64,000 nucleotides of DNA from Lewinellaceae bacterium (GTDB lineage: Bacteria > Bacteroidota > Bacteroidia > Chitinophagales > Saprospiraceae): NCBI GenBank assembly GCA_020636435.1, contig JACJXX010000001.1, forward strand, positions 2,497,001 to 2,561,000. The letters run 5' to 3'. Shown piece by piece: positions 25,671-35,297 of this stretch; position 1 is the stretch's first letter; every line of letters begins with the position of its first letter. The notes beneath the pieces were generated by a model that had not been told where the DNA came from, made no database searches, and worked only from the letters and a program-made list of their open reading frames with translations. Position numbers and translations under genes: made by a program.

Positions 25671-26221
25671 TCATCCGATTCCTCGTCCGGGAAATAAAAA
25701 TGGAAAAATTCCCACAAAGTATCGTAGAAGCCCCAGCCGATGCCGCTGGCATCGTCGACGATCTGCTCGCAGCGATCGTTAAAATAGGAATGTAGTTTTT
25801 CTTTGTCTATAAGTTGCAGCGCGTCGCAATAAGTTTTTATCGTAGATTGATAGAAGCTCTGATCTATATCGCCAAAGTCGTTGGTGAACTCCACGGCAGT
25901 TTCCACCCGATACAGCATGAGGTCCACAACATCGTACTGCACCACCGCCACTTTTTTAAAGGCGTTGATGATCTTGCGCAGTTCGGCCGCCTTTGGCATT
26001 CGGGGGGAGGCGCTGCGGCTGGAATAGAACTGGCTGCGAATCTGTTTTTTATAATCCGCCAGCACCTTCTCCCGTTCGGCTTTGCCGCCAAACTCCATCT
26101 GGTAGTATTCGCGGACCTGCTCGACGCGGGTAAATAGCTTGCTGACCTCCGCGAGGAGTTCTTTCTTTTCCAGATGCTGGAGGTGGTTTTCGAGCTGTTT
26201 TTTAGTTAGTTTTTTTGCCAT
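25664..26221 (-). CDS. DUF6155-family protein
   Basis: 185 residues from the ATG at 26221: AKKLTKKQLENHLQHLEKKELLAEVSKLF, VREYYQMEFGG, then RKIINAFKKVAVVQYDVVDLMLYRVETAVEFTNDFGDIDQSFYQSTIKTYCDAL and GWGFYDTLWEFFHFYFPDEE. The pattern fits DUF6155, an all-helical soluble family without known function. The stop lies within a long hairpin. A candidate remnant of another gene is 50 bases upstream on the other strand. Confidence 0.75.
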   Translation of the reverse strand: MAKKLTKKQLENHLQHLEKKELLAEVSKLFTRVEQVREYYQMEFGGKAEREKVLADYKKQIRSQFYSSRSASPRMPKAAELRKIINAFKKVAVVQYDVVDLMLYRVETAVEFTNDFGDIDQSFYQSTIKTYCDALQLIDKEKLHSYFNDRCEQIVDDASGIGWGFYDTLWEFFHFYFPDEESDEA

Positions 26222-26269
26222 ACAACCATTGTTCTTTAATTTACTGGACAATCTATAAAAACAACACCT

Positions 26270-26401
26270 ATGAACCTAAAAATTGCCGTTTATAATGTAG
26301 AATGGAGGAGAAAGCTATTCGATAAAGAAGGCAAGGTTTGGAACTTAAGTAGTGTAGCATATCTATTTTATAACTCGTACGCCAATGGGACACGAGCGTA
26401 G
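26270..26401 (+). pseudogene. N-terminal fragment of an endonuclease/exonuclease/phosphatase-family gene
   Basis: Opens MNLKIAVYNVEWRRKLFDKEGK, the typical first strand and Asn of the EEP fold, and is unrelated after about 22 codons. A second 30-bp shred with the same leader (AACACCAATGAACCTAAAAA) lies at 45374-45404. Remnant only. Confidence 0.6.
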
Positions 26402-28498
26402 TGACTGATGGAATGAAATGGAATAAATTGGCGCCCGAGACAGCGTTGTCGGGGTGCAATTTCCTATTGCGCTCCGACTTGAGCTCCGGTTTACCATAAT
26501 TTAAATATGCTAGTAGTACTTTATTAATTTGACAGTGAGCACAAATGCATAAAATATACATATCCTACGCCTGGGGCGACAACGGAACGGACGGCGGCGA
26601 CAGCCGGGAGCAGGCCGTCGACTGCCTCTGCGAGGCATTTGCGCAGCGAGGCTACCACGTCGTTCGCGACAAGCAGGATATGCCCTACCGCAAGCCAATC
26701 CGCGAGTTCATGAACGAGCTGGCCGGCGCAACCGCCCTGATTGCGGTGATCAGCGAAAAATACCTGCGCTCGCCCTATTGCATGTACGAACTGACCGCCG
26801 CCTGGGACCGCGGGGATTTCCGCCACCGGATCTTCCCCATCGTGCTGCCGGACGCCCGCTCCCTCTACGACGACCGGGAGCAGTTCCGCTGGGTGGCGCA
26901 CTGGAAAAAAGAACTCCAGGATTACGAACAACAAGTAGCCCACATCGACGATGCCGCCAAGGAGGGCTTCCTGCAGAAACTGCGCGACCGTGCGTTCATC
27001 TACCAGCGCGTTTCGGGCGCTCTGGCCGGCCTGGCGGGCTTGGTGGGCATCGCACCGGAAAAGCTGATGGAGAGCCGCTTTGCCGAGGTCATCGGGCAGG
27101 TGGAAAAACGGGTGGCGGGCCAGGCGGGCCGTTGGGAAACACCACCGGGGCGGGAAGAAAAAAGGCCTGGCCGCTCTGACCCGATGGGCCGATGGGCCGG
27201 CTCGCCCCGCACATTCCTGCTGTTCTTTATTTTCGTAACTGCTCTTGGCCTGTGGGGCGAGTTCTCGCCCAACGCCCTGCGCACCCAGATAGAAGGCCTC
27301 GCCGGCGGCCGTTACACCCTGAGTTGGGCTCTGGTGGCGGCGGTATTTTTCCTGCTATTCCTTCTCCAGTACTTCCAAAAGAAGAAAGAAAAAGCCGAGC
27401 CCCAGGCTATACCCACCACCCTTACCGACGAGCAACGGCAGCGATTCCTCCATTCCCTCCGCACCCGCTACCGGGAGCGCATCCGGCAGAAGATGGACGG
27501 CCGCATCGCCATCGAGCTGGAGCTGAGCTATTCCCGGATCGGCGCCAGCGCCCCCCAACTGCTGCGCTTCGATGAGGAAGCCCAGGCAGAAAAGGACATA
27601 CAGGGTGAACTGGCGGGCCTGCTGCAAAAGCACCGCCACCTGCTGATCCTGGGCAAGCCGGGTTCGGGCAAGACTACCCTGCTGCTGGATATGGCCCTGG
27701 GGCTGCTGGAAAAAACCCGCAAAAACCCCGCTGCTCCCGCCCCCGTCGTGTTCAACCTGGCCGGCTGGACGGGCGAACAGCCAAACTTCACCCTCTGGCT
27801 ACAGGAAACCCTGGCCTCGGCCTACGATTATCCGAAGGAGCTGGCCGCCCCGGCCATCCACCTGCACCAAATCATCCCCCTGCTCGACGGCTTCGACGAG
27901 GTGGGCCTGCACCTGGCCGAGGAGGAAGCCCGGCAACAGTTGCGCCGCCGGTGCCTCGACGCCATCCACCGCTATATGACCGCCACCGACGCCCCCATCT
28001 TCGCCATCTGCACCCGCATCAAAGAGTACACCGAGGCCGGCGGCAATGCCCCGGTGCAGGCGCAGGTGCTGGTCAAGCCCATCACCCCGGAAAAAGTTAG
28101 GCAGGCCCTGCAGAAGGCGTTGCATCACAAGGGCCCACACCGCTACGCCCAGCGGGAGGCCGCCGCCAACTTGCTGGCTGTATTTGATCAGCAGCAGGCG
28201 GTGCAGGAGGTGCTGTGTACGCCCTTCTACTTCAATGCCGCCCTGCAAAGCTTGTATCAGCCTGGAGATGAGGCCATAGCATACCCCGGCGAGGCCGAAA
28301 GCCTGCAGCAATTCCTGGTCGAACAGTACGTGTACCGCAAATTGAACCCGGTGGATGCCCAGCCCAAATACCGGGTAGAGGACGCCCAGCGGTGGCTGGT
28401 GTGGCTGGCGGGCACGATCGGCAACACCAAAAATGTCTCGTTTGAGTTGGCGGACTTTCAGCCGTATACGCTGCGCCTGCCTAAGGCATATAGCATAA

Positions 28499-28627
28499 CC
28501 TACGGTTTGGCCTTCGGTTTGGCCGGCGGTTTGGCCTTCGGTTTGGCCGTCGGTTTGGCCGGCGGTTTGGCCGTCGGTTTGGCCGGCGGTTTGGCCGTCG
28601 GTTTGGCCGGCGGTTTGGCCGGCGGTT
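28499..28627 (+). repeat. 12-bp coding repeat array 1
   Basis: About ten 12-nt units of GGTTTGGCC plus GGC, TTC or GTC, in frame as GLAG, GLAF or GLAV. The product is a hydrophobic glycine-zipper-like segment. The variation between units is confined to the last codon. Confidence 0.9.
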
Positions 28628-28731
28628 GGGGGGAATCTACTATTTACACTGAGGAAATCCGCAAATGGGATTTGTCAAAATTGCGCTCCCTCAGAACCTG
28701 GTGGAATATTTTGGCTTTTACTTTGGTAAGC

Positions 28732-28942
28732 GGTTTGGTATTCGGGTTTGGTATTCGGTTTGGCCTTCGGTTTGGCCTTCGGTTTGGCCGGCGGTTTGGC
28801 CGGCGGTTTGGCCGGCGGTTTGGCCTTCGGTTTGGCCGGCGGTTTGGCCGGCGGTTTGGCCGGCGGTTTGGCCGGCGGTTTGGCCTTCGGTTTGGCCTTC
28901 GGTTTGGCCGTCGGTTTGGCCTTCGGTTTGGCCTTCGGTTTG
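28732..28942 (+). repeat. 12-bp coding repeat array 2
   Basis: About 17 units of the same 12-nt repeat, separated from array 1 by 105 bases. The first two units read GGTTTGGTATTC, and one carries GGG instead of GG, which causes the frameshift of the TIR-NACHT gene. Confidence 0.9.
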
Positions 28943-29420
28943 GAAAGGTACGCCAGCGAAGTGTACAATTTTTCCGAGATCAGCAGCCCTTACCAACGAT
29001 TACGGGCCAATTGGAAGAGAGAGTACCTTAAAACAGTTGCCATTTTATTCTTTGGCCTTTTTACCCTTTCCTTTTTTTATGAAGGTGAATCGTTGCAGTT
29101 TAGTTTATTGATCGGTTTACTGTCATTTCCTGGCAGTTTCTTCGTTTTATTGTTTGCTTCCCCCTTGTTCCAACACTTCCTCCTCAACTTCTGCTTCTGG
29201 CGGGAAGGCACCATGCCTTTCCCCTATGCGCCTTTTCTGGATTACTGCGTGCGGCTGCGCCTGCTGGAAAAGGACGGCGGGGCGTGGCGGTTCAGGCATC
29301 AGATCTTGCAGGATTATTTTCGGGAGAGGGGGAATGGAACACAGATTGGCACGGATTGAGCGGATTTGCGCAGATTAGGGGCGCGATGCTAAATTGTGCC
29401 CTTCGCTTGGATTTAGGATT

Positions 29421-29480
29421 TGCGGGGCGTGGCGGTTCAGGCATCAGATCTTGCAGGGTTATTTTCGGGAGGGGGCAGTT
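29421..29480 (+). repeat. duplicated 3' end of the TIR-NACHT gene
   Basis: About 60 bp nearly identical to 29277-29336 (encoding GGAWRFRHQILQDYFRE). It suggests the relic of a deleted paralogue, or a local duplication. It lies in the noncoding gap 29360-29949. Confidence 0.75.
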
Positions 29481-29583
29481 GAAAATTAAAAAGATGCTAT
29501 AGATTCTTGTCCTTCCGCCGTTCCGGTTACAGGACGATGCTACGCCCTTTGGGCGGTTGCATGGCAGTAATTTTCCCCGCCCA

Positions 29584-29733
29584 TCAATTCTGCGACGGTA
29601 CTGGTACCAAACCATCCGCTCTCCCCTCTTCATGAGGTAACTCGATCTTTTCACCCCGCTCCACACGGTACAAGTCATGTTCGCCGAACCGCTCGATGCG
29701 GTCGTAGTCCGCCTCGATGAGTTGTTGGTACCG
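29584..29733 (-). pseudogene. 49-codon remnant of unknown gene
   Basis: Frame RYQQLIEADYDRIERFGEHD, then LYRVERGEKIELPHEEGRADG, ending in a stop. It has protein-like composition but no start and a stop just upstream. Family not recognised. Confidence 0.35.
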
Positions 29734-29739
29734 GCTTTA

Positions 29740-29949
29740 TGGATCAGCCCGTAAAATCGCTGGGGTTGGTGCCGATATTCCCATCGGCTTGCCTTTTCAC
29801 AAAACCATATTTGGGCGGGACCACCATTACGCCTCTTTTATTGATGGCGCCGAAGCGGTTTTGATCTGTTTTGGAGGCGGCAGCGGGCTTTTACAGCGGC
29901 TATGCCGGTATCAAAAGGAGAAATATGGTCAAAATACCTACCAAACAAA
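29740..29949 (-). pseudogene. WG-repeat gene remnant
   Basis: Just past the stop of the intact WG gene, two frames read FDHISPFDTGIAAVKA and RFGAINKRGVMVVPPKYGFV, which are WG-repeat pieces separated by a frameshift. It may be the decayed end of a paralogue or of an earlier, longer version. Confidence 0.6.
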
Positions 29950-32900
29950 TTATTGCCGGAAGCGTCTGCGTAGTAGTATCTCGACGGAGGCTCCTCTTTG
30001 CTTTTCTTTAAATTTTCGGTATTTCGGGCGGCAGGTATCTTTCATTCCGAAGATGCCTTCCGAGTAGAACAAAACGGTGTCATTTTTTATAAAAACGAGC
30101 TGTCCCTCCTGGTCAATGATCTGCTTTTGGTTGCCAATGGTGGCCAGGCTATACCCCTTTTCGAAAGGCTGTGTTTGTTCGAAGGGCCCCTTTATGCACA
30201 GGTCGTTGGTGGTATCGATGAACACCCAGGATTGTTTGGCTGTGGGGCGAACAGCGGCTAACCCTTCCGATACGGTGTCTATTTCGGTATATTGAAAGGG
30301 CACAACCACCTCTCCCTCTTTATCCACAAGCCCCCAACGCCCGTTTTCGGCCTGCACCCTGGCATATCCATTGATAAAATGGCCCACTTTTCTGTACTTC
30401 GGAGCCAAAAGCACTTCGCCCTGGGCATTGAGCAAGCCCTGTCTTTTGTTTTCCTGATTGGCAACAACGGCCAGCCCATGAGCATCGAACGGGCTGATGT
30501 CCTCATATTTCCCCGTCAGGCTTATTCTCCGCCCCATGGAATCGATAACGGCCGGTTCGACGGCGCCGCCCGGCGCTGAAGCCTTGACGGCCGCTACTCC
30601 GTGTGAAAAATCCATAGGAAGAGAAAACAGGGTTTGCAGGATGGAGTCCCGGGTATAGGGTTTTTGAAGGTTCAAATCATCGTTCTCAAAGAAAAAAGCG
30701 GGAGGGATCGCCACTTTCCCCGACCGGCCATAGCATCCCCATTTATTTCCTTCTCCTTTAAACCAACAACGCCCTTCTTTAAAATTTCCGAGGAACTGCC
30801 AGCCACCATTGGGGAGGTTGGTGCGAAAAACAACCTCCCCCTTTTTATTGATGAAGGAACAATACCCACTGGTATCGGCCACGGCGGCCAGCCCTTCGGA
30901 AAATGGGCGCGCTTCGAGAAACCGGGGAGGAATAACGACTCTGCCCGTGCTATCGATATAGCCCCAACGCTTTTCCTGGTCGTAAAAATGGGCCAGCCCT
31001 TCAGAAAAAGGGCGCAAACGGGTTCGATTGATAAATAATTCATGCCCCTTCGAGTTAAAGAAAAAGACCGGCGTCCCTCTTTTTGCCACTCCGAAATACT
31101 CCGGAAACACCTTGATGTCGTCAAAGGCAGGTTCGATCAGCACCTCTCCCTGCTCATCGATGAGCCCGAAGTCTGCATCTGGCCGGCCGTACAAATCCAG
31201 CCCACCCTGGCTTTTTTGCAGGATCAGCGCAAAACGGGCGCTGTCTGTTTCCTGAAAATCCTTGACATGGGAGGCCTTCGGCTCCAGTACGATGGCTCCC
31301 GTGGTATCGATAAAAACCCAACGGCAGGGATTGTCCGGGCCGGGCATCACATAAACCTCTCCATCCCGGACCGACGGGGAAGAAGGCTCCAGCAGGTTGA
31401 CATTGAATTCCCCGGAGAATTCCCATTGGTAGCCCAGCCTGAATTTGGAGGGTTCCTCATGCGCCAGGCCTTTTTTGAAAAGAACGAGTTCTCCGCCGAT
31501 ACAAGCCCTTGCCCGCCCGGCCCTGAAGGGGCCGATGTAGGTGAAGCGCACCGGCTGTCCCCGCCTGGCCAATTGTTCGCCGAATGCATTCGCCAGCCCC
31601 ATCTTTCCGGACGCATCAATAAACGCGGAATAGCCGTAATTATAGTCAAAATTGCGCAGGCCCAGAATGGGATAGTCTGTGATATCCATGCCTTTTCCCA
31701 GGTTGTAGAAAGCCTTGCCGGCTACCTCCCGGGCGAAAAGCCTCCGGGTAAAATCGGTGTTGAAAGGGCGCCCCCGGTGGGTAAAAACGACGATCGAATC
31801 CTCGACAATTTCTCTGATGCTGGCCGGCTTTTCGAAAAAACGCAACCTCCTGGTCCACAATGGCACTACGCCCCCTGCCGGCCCGATATCATTCGGATCC
31901 ATCTTATTGAGGAATAAACTATTCGGCTTTTCAGTCACGTAAAGCTTGCCCCAATCGAAGGTTTTGGGCGTATATCCTCTGCTTGCTCTCACTTCAACCG
32001 GCTCCGCTTCCTGGAACGGCTTTTCGGCATCTTCGGCAATGTAGAGGCCGGAATAAACGGTATCCACAACCAGTTTGCCCAGGGTGTCAAGACTGTAATC
32101 CACAATTTGCCTGCCGCCCATCCGGGCTTTCAGTTTGTTGCCGGCCCGCAGGGCCAGGTTGTCGTAAATACAAGGCAGGGAGTCCAGTCCTTTTTCGGTA
32201 ATAACGACAGCCCCGAAACTGCCTCCGATACTGGTTACTGCTACATTTTCCCGGAAAGGGGTAAGGCCGTGATAACCACAATCCGCAATCGGCAGGCTGT
32301 CGACCTGCGGGGCCAGAAGGCCCCATTTGCCCAGTTTTCCCACCCGGAAAATGTGGGGCAGGCCCGAAGGCTCGATAAACGCATAAGGCTTCGAAATGAC
32401 ATTGCCGGCGCTGTCGATGAGATAGTCCACCTGCCCAACCCGGTTAAAATCCTTATTGAAGATGGCAAACCATTCTTCTCCTTCAATGGGGAAGTACCAG
32501 GGCAGGTATTCCTTGTCTCTGTTTTTCGGTTGTTCGGTGTGGCTGGATGGCCGTTTTTTAGCGTCATTTTTGACCAGCCGCTTCTGGGCGCGAATGTCCC
32601 AGAGCTCAACCACCACATCTTTGGCAACCGGCGCCATGACGGCCAGCCGGCTGTTCACTTTTTCAATACGCTCGAAAAAACTGTAGGGTTCTTCCAAACG
32701 AACAAACCCGCCGATGAAACGTCCTTTAGGCCCTTTGCGGCGATGGATCAGTTGCCAGTGCCTCCCCTTCTGAAGGGCGATGAGGTTGGTATCCAGCACC
32801 AGGATATCATCATAGGCGTTTTGCAATATCTTCTTGCCGACGCTGTCGATCAACTCCCATTGACCGCCGATGACGCTTTTTTTCACCTTGTAAAAACCGG

Positions 32901-33468
32901 GCGTTCCCGCCTGCCGGATGTCGCCGTACTGATGGCCTACCAGCAGGGGGCCGTTTAGCCGCCGAAGCCCCCAGCCCTTTTCGTTCTTTACAAAAAAATA
33001 GGCCGGGCCTTCTCCGGGCAATTGTTCGGCCAGGCAAATATCCTGATAAGGCGTGCTGTCCAGGTGCACCCTTCCCCTGGTGTCGGCCAACAGAAAAAGG
33101 GAATCCAGTTCGACAGCCAGGAAGCTGTCTGTTACCACCCGTATCCGGTTGTAGTTATTGGGCACCACCCGGTTGAGGGACGGGCCGAGCAAGCCTACCT
33201 TTTCATCCAGTTCGAATATGCGGTAGGGAGATGAGGAACCATCAGAGGCAATGGTGTTGTAGGGCAGGTTGATGTCGCCGATGTAATCATATTGGGGCGG
33301 AATGACCGTATCGATAATAATGGTGGCCGAATCATAGGGATAAAACTTGACATACCCCATCTTGTGGTTCACCCGGATGGGGTATACGTCAAGCACATCC
33401 CCGCCCTGGGCTGCTGTTTCGGCAATAAGGCTCAGGGATAGCAACAGCGATGCAACATAACGAGCCAT
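29950..33468 (-). CDS. secreted WG-repeat protein
   Basis: 1172 residues from the ATG at 33468. A signal peptide (ARYVASLLLSLSLIAETAAQ) is followed by WG (KWGYI-type) repeats along the whole chain, for example KWGLLAPQ, RWGYIDSTGRVVIPPRFLEARPFSEGLAAV, KWGCYGRSGKVAIPPAF and RWGLVDKEGEVVVPFQYTEI. Each repeat is a short beta unit, and together they form an extended solenoid. These are usually outer-membrane or secreted binding proteins in Bacteroidota. No T9SS end is evident. Function is not known beyond surface location. It stands alone, about 110 bases downstream of the next leftward gene. Confidence 0.88.
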   Translation of the reverse strand: MARYVASLLLSLSLIAETAAQGGDVLDVYPIRVNHKMGYVKFYPYDSATIIIDTVIPPQYDYIGDINLPYNTIASDGSSSPYRIFELDEKVGLLGPSLNRVVPNNYNRIRVVTDSFLAVELDSLFLLADTRGRVHLDSTPYQDICLAEQLPGEGPAYFFVKNEKGWGLRRLNGPLLVGHQYGDIRQAGTPGFYKVKKSVIGGQWELIDSVGKKILQNAYDDILVLDTNLIALQKGRHWQLIHRRKGPKGRFIGGFVRLEEPYSFFERIEKVNSRLAVMAPVAKDVVVELWDIRAQKRLVKNDAKKRPSSHTEQPKNRDKEYLPWYFPIEGEEWFAIFNKDFNRVGQVDYLIDSAGNVISKPYAFIEPSGLPHIFRVGKLGKWGLLAPQVDSLPIADCGYHGLTPFRENVAVTSIGGSFGAVVITEKGLDSLPCIYDNLALRAGNKLKARMGGRQIVDYSLDTLGKLVVDTVYSGLYIAEDAEKPFQEAEPVEVRASRGYTPKTFDWGKLYVTEKPNSLFLNKMDPNDIGPAGGVVPLWTRRLRFFEKPASIREIVEDSIVVFTHRGRPFNTDFTRRLFAREVAGKAFYNLGKGMDITDYPILGLRNFDYNYGYSAFIDASGKMGLANAFGEQLARRGQPVRFTYIGPFRAGRARACIGGELVLFKKGLAHEEPSKFRLGYQWEFSGEFNVNLLEPSSPSVRDGEVYVMPGPDNPCRWVFIDTTGAIVLEPKASHVKDFQETDSARFALILQKSQGGLDLYGRPDADFGLIDEQGEVLIEPAFDDIKVFPEYFGVAKRGTPVFFFNSKGHELFINRTRLRPFSEGLAHFYDQEKRWGYIDSTGRVVIPPRFLEARPFSEGLAAVADTSGYCSFINKKGEVVFRTNLPNGGWQFLGNFKEGRCWFKGEGNKWGCYGRSGKVAIPPAFFFENDDLNLQKPYTRDSILQTLFSLPMDFSHGVAAVKASAPGGAVEPAVIDSMGRRISLTGKYEDISPFDAHGLAVVANQENKRQGLLNAQGEVLLAPKYRKVGHFINGYARVQAENGRWGLVDKEGEVVVPFQYTEIDTVSEGLAAVRPTAKQSWVFIDTTNDLCIKGPFEQTQPFEKGYSLATIGNQKQIIDQEGQLVFIKNDTVLFYSEGIFGMKDTCRPKYRKFKEKQRGASVEILLRRRFRQ

Positions 33469-33580
33469 CGGCAAACAGTCATTTGCTTGTTCAATAAGGA
33501 AAGCCAGGGCCCGGCAAGGCTTGCGCAGACATTTGCTTCAGCCGCGAAGCCCGCCCGGCCCGGAGCGAACCACATCCATT

Positions 33581-35041
33581 TTAGCTGCTCGCTTTCCGCA
33601 ATATTCTATGAAGGCCTTCAACCGAGCCCAACTGCCCTGATTCGACTTTCATATTGAACACATAACGGCTGCCGCCGGACTGTTGAATCGCATCCATTTC
33701 CCGGTCGAAATCACTCTGGGAAAAAATGGCGACCTTGTCCCCCGGCAATACGGCGATCAATTTATTGTCGGCATCGGGGCTAATGCGGAGTTTGCCCCAA
33801 TCTTTTTGAGGCAGGCCAACCACTACCCGGTTATCGCCGGTGACGAGGTAAACGGTAACGTATCGGTTAATCGTTGCCGGGAAACCTTCAAACCGGAAAT
33901 CGGCCATCAGGGGCACGGCATTCTCTTTTTTCCACAGGGCGTCGTAGTTGTAAATCTTAAAACTAGCGACCTCTACCGTTCGCCGGAAGGCTGCTTGCTG
34001 AGCCAGAAGGGCTTCGGCATCCTGAAGCAGCGCCACGTCAGCCTGATAAGAGGCCAGCGCTTTCTGGTATTCCTGACGTGCCTGTTCGAGGTTCTTGCCC
34101 TGGAGGGCCAGTTTGACCGGAATTCTATACGCCTCGTTTCCGAGCAGGGTCAATTGGTAGACGCCCTTTTTGCCGGTGGGTTCCAGGGATTTTTTTCTCC
34201 AAATCCCGTGGTCGGTTATCCATTCGTTGTTAATGGGATCGGCCTTTTCATCCTTGCCTGCATAGGTTAAGGCCAGCGGGTTTTTGCCGGCCAGTTCCGG
34301 GCAGTTTTTGATATCCAGATCGGTAAAGATCAGTTTTTCTTCTTCGGGAGTAGGCATGGGTTCGATCGGCCTGCGGGCCGTTTTGCTGCGCAATTCTTTG
34401 ACCTCCGTTTCGATCTCGGCCAGGGCCATAAGGTCTTTTTGCGGGCTTTCGGCGGCGCCCTGGTTGGCCCAGCGGCCGGCCTGCTCGTCAAAAATCCAGA
34501 AATCATATTCGCCGCCTTCCCGGGAAAGCAGGCCGACCTCGATGGCCTTTTGTTCTGCGATCTCGACGGGTTGCCCTTCCGAAGAGCCGTCGATCTCGAA
34601 CATGCCGGCGGTCTGCAGCCAATCCTCCTCTCCTTCTGCTTTAGGAATGCGCATGGGAATGCCGGAGGCAATGATCTCAGCAGCGTTGTGGAACTCCCGG
34701 AAACTGAGCTGAACCGGAGTGGCAACTGTCTCCCCGCCGGCATCTGCAAAAGCATTGGCAGGGACTTTGAGCACAGTGCCGGAAGGCAACTCGTGGATGG
34801 AGGGTTGGCTCGGATCTTCTATCAGCAGCGCCTCCGCCTGTAGTTTCACTTCTTCGAACGGTTCTTCGACCGCCAACTGAGCAAAGGCTTGTTGGGTGCT
34901 CTCCTGATTGGCCATTTCAGAAGACGAGGTTTGTTTGCCCTTGGGGCCATCCGTATCATTCTGCAAAATAGTATACGTAGCGGCGGCCAGAAGAGTGGTC
35001 GCGGCGGCGGCCACAATGATCTTTGAGGTTGTGATCTTCAT
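33581..35041 (-). CDS. exported hypothetical protein, anchored N-terminus
   Basis: 486 residues. An N-terminal membrane anchor or signal (KIIVAAAATTLLAAATYTIL) precedes a low-complexity linker. Next is a beta-rich region (HELPSGTVLKVPANAFADAGGE, VQLSFREFHNAAEIIASGIPM) resembling the start of Bacteroidota surface proteins with a GTVLxVPxNAF motif. A helical coiled-coil-like stretch (QARQEYQKALASYQADVALLQDAEALLAQQAAF) follows, then a final beta domain. I do not recognise a named family. Upstream DNA 35060-35300 is duplicated at 38880-39125. Confidence 0.75.
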   Translation of the reverse strand: MKITTSKIIVAAAATTLLAAATYTILQNDTDGPKGKQTSSSEMANQESTQQAFAQLAVEEPFEEVKLQAEALLIEDPSQPSIHELPSGTVLKVPANAFADAGGETVATPVQLSFREFHNAAEIIASGIPMRIPKAEGEEDWLQTAGMFEIDGSSEGQPVEIAEQKAIEVGLLSREGGEYDFWIFDEQAGRWANQGAAESPQKDLMALAEIETEVKELRSKTARRPIEPMPTPEEEKLIFTDLDIKNCPELAGKNPLALTYAGKDEKADPINNEWITDHGIWRKKSLEPTGKKGVYQLTLLGNEAYRIPVKLALQGKNLEQARQEYQKALASYQADVALLQDAEALLAQQAAFRRTVEVASFKIYNYDALWKKENAVPLMADFRFEGFPATINRYVTVYLVTGDNRVVVGLPQKDWGKLRISPDADNKLIAVLPGDKVAIFSQSDFDREMDAIQQSGGSRYVFNMKVESGQLGSVEGLHRILRKASS

Positions 35042-35059
35042 GGTATATTAAGGATTTAA

Positions 35060-35297
35060 GTGGTTGCAGGCGGCTCCATGACGAAGGCCCTGATGTTTAA
35101 AATTATAGTTTTTTTCTCAGATATGAAACAATTATGGCTTTATAGTAACTATTTACCCCCTCGGCCCAAAATGCCTGATTTTGCCCCGACCCTGAAGGGT
35201 GATCAGGCATTTTCGACCTTTGCTCCCTTTAGGGTTGGGGCAAACAAAGGGCGAAAATGCAGGGTGGAGATAAACCTAAATAGTTACCCTTTATAAA
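35060..35297. repeat. intergenic duplicated segment, copy 1
   Basis: About 240 bp containing a palindrome around AAAATGCCTGAT..ATCAGGCATTTT and GACCCTGAAGGG. It is repeated at 38890-39125 with few changes. Each copy lies just downstream of a TPR gene of the pair, so it was duplicated together with them. It may hold their transcription end. Confidence 0.8.

Larger units (their letters stand above)
26545..29359 (+). pseudogene. TIR-NACHT protein with membrane repeat region, one-base frameshift
   Basis: Frame 1 (26545-28743) opens with a TIR domain (KIYISYAWGD; SPYCMYELTAAW with the conserved Glu). Two membrane segments follow near 229 and 260, then a NACHT NTPase with Walker A GKPGSGKTT near 370 and Walker B PLLDGFDEV near 446. 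A Gly-Leu-Ala-rich region (GLAFGLAGGLAFGLAVGLAG) comes next. At 28744-28746 an extra G moves the reading frame. Removing it gives a continuous 937-residue protein whose end (LERYASEVYNFSEISSPY, membrane segments, FRHQILQDYF) matches NACHT tails. As written, the ribosome reads Arg-rich RFGLRFGRRFG to 29031. A variable or sequencing-derived frameshift must be tested. Confidence 0.85.

Noticed and set aside
28675..28996. Minus-strand frames rich in KAKP or EGQT repeats
   Set aside because: Generated by the 12-bp repeat read in reverse. No start context or domain.
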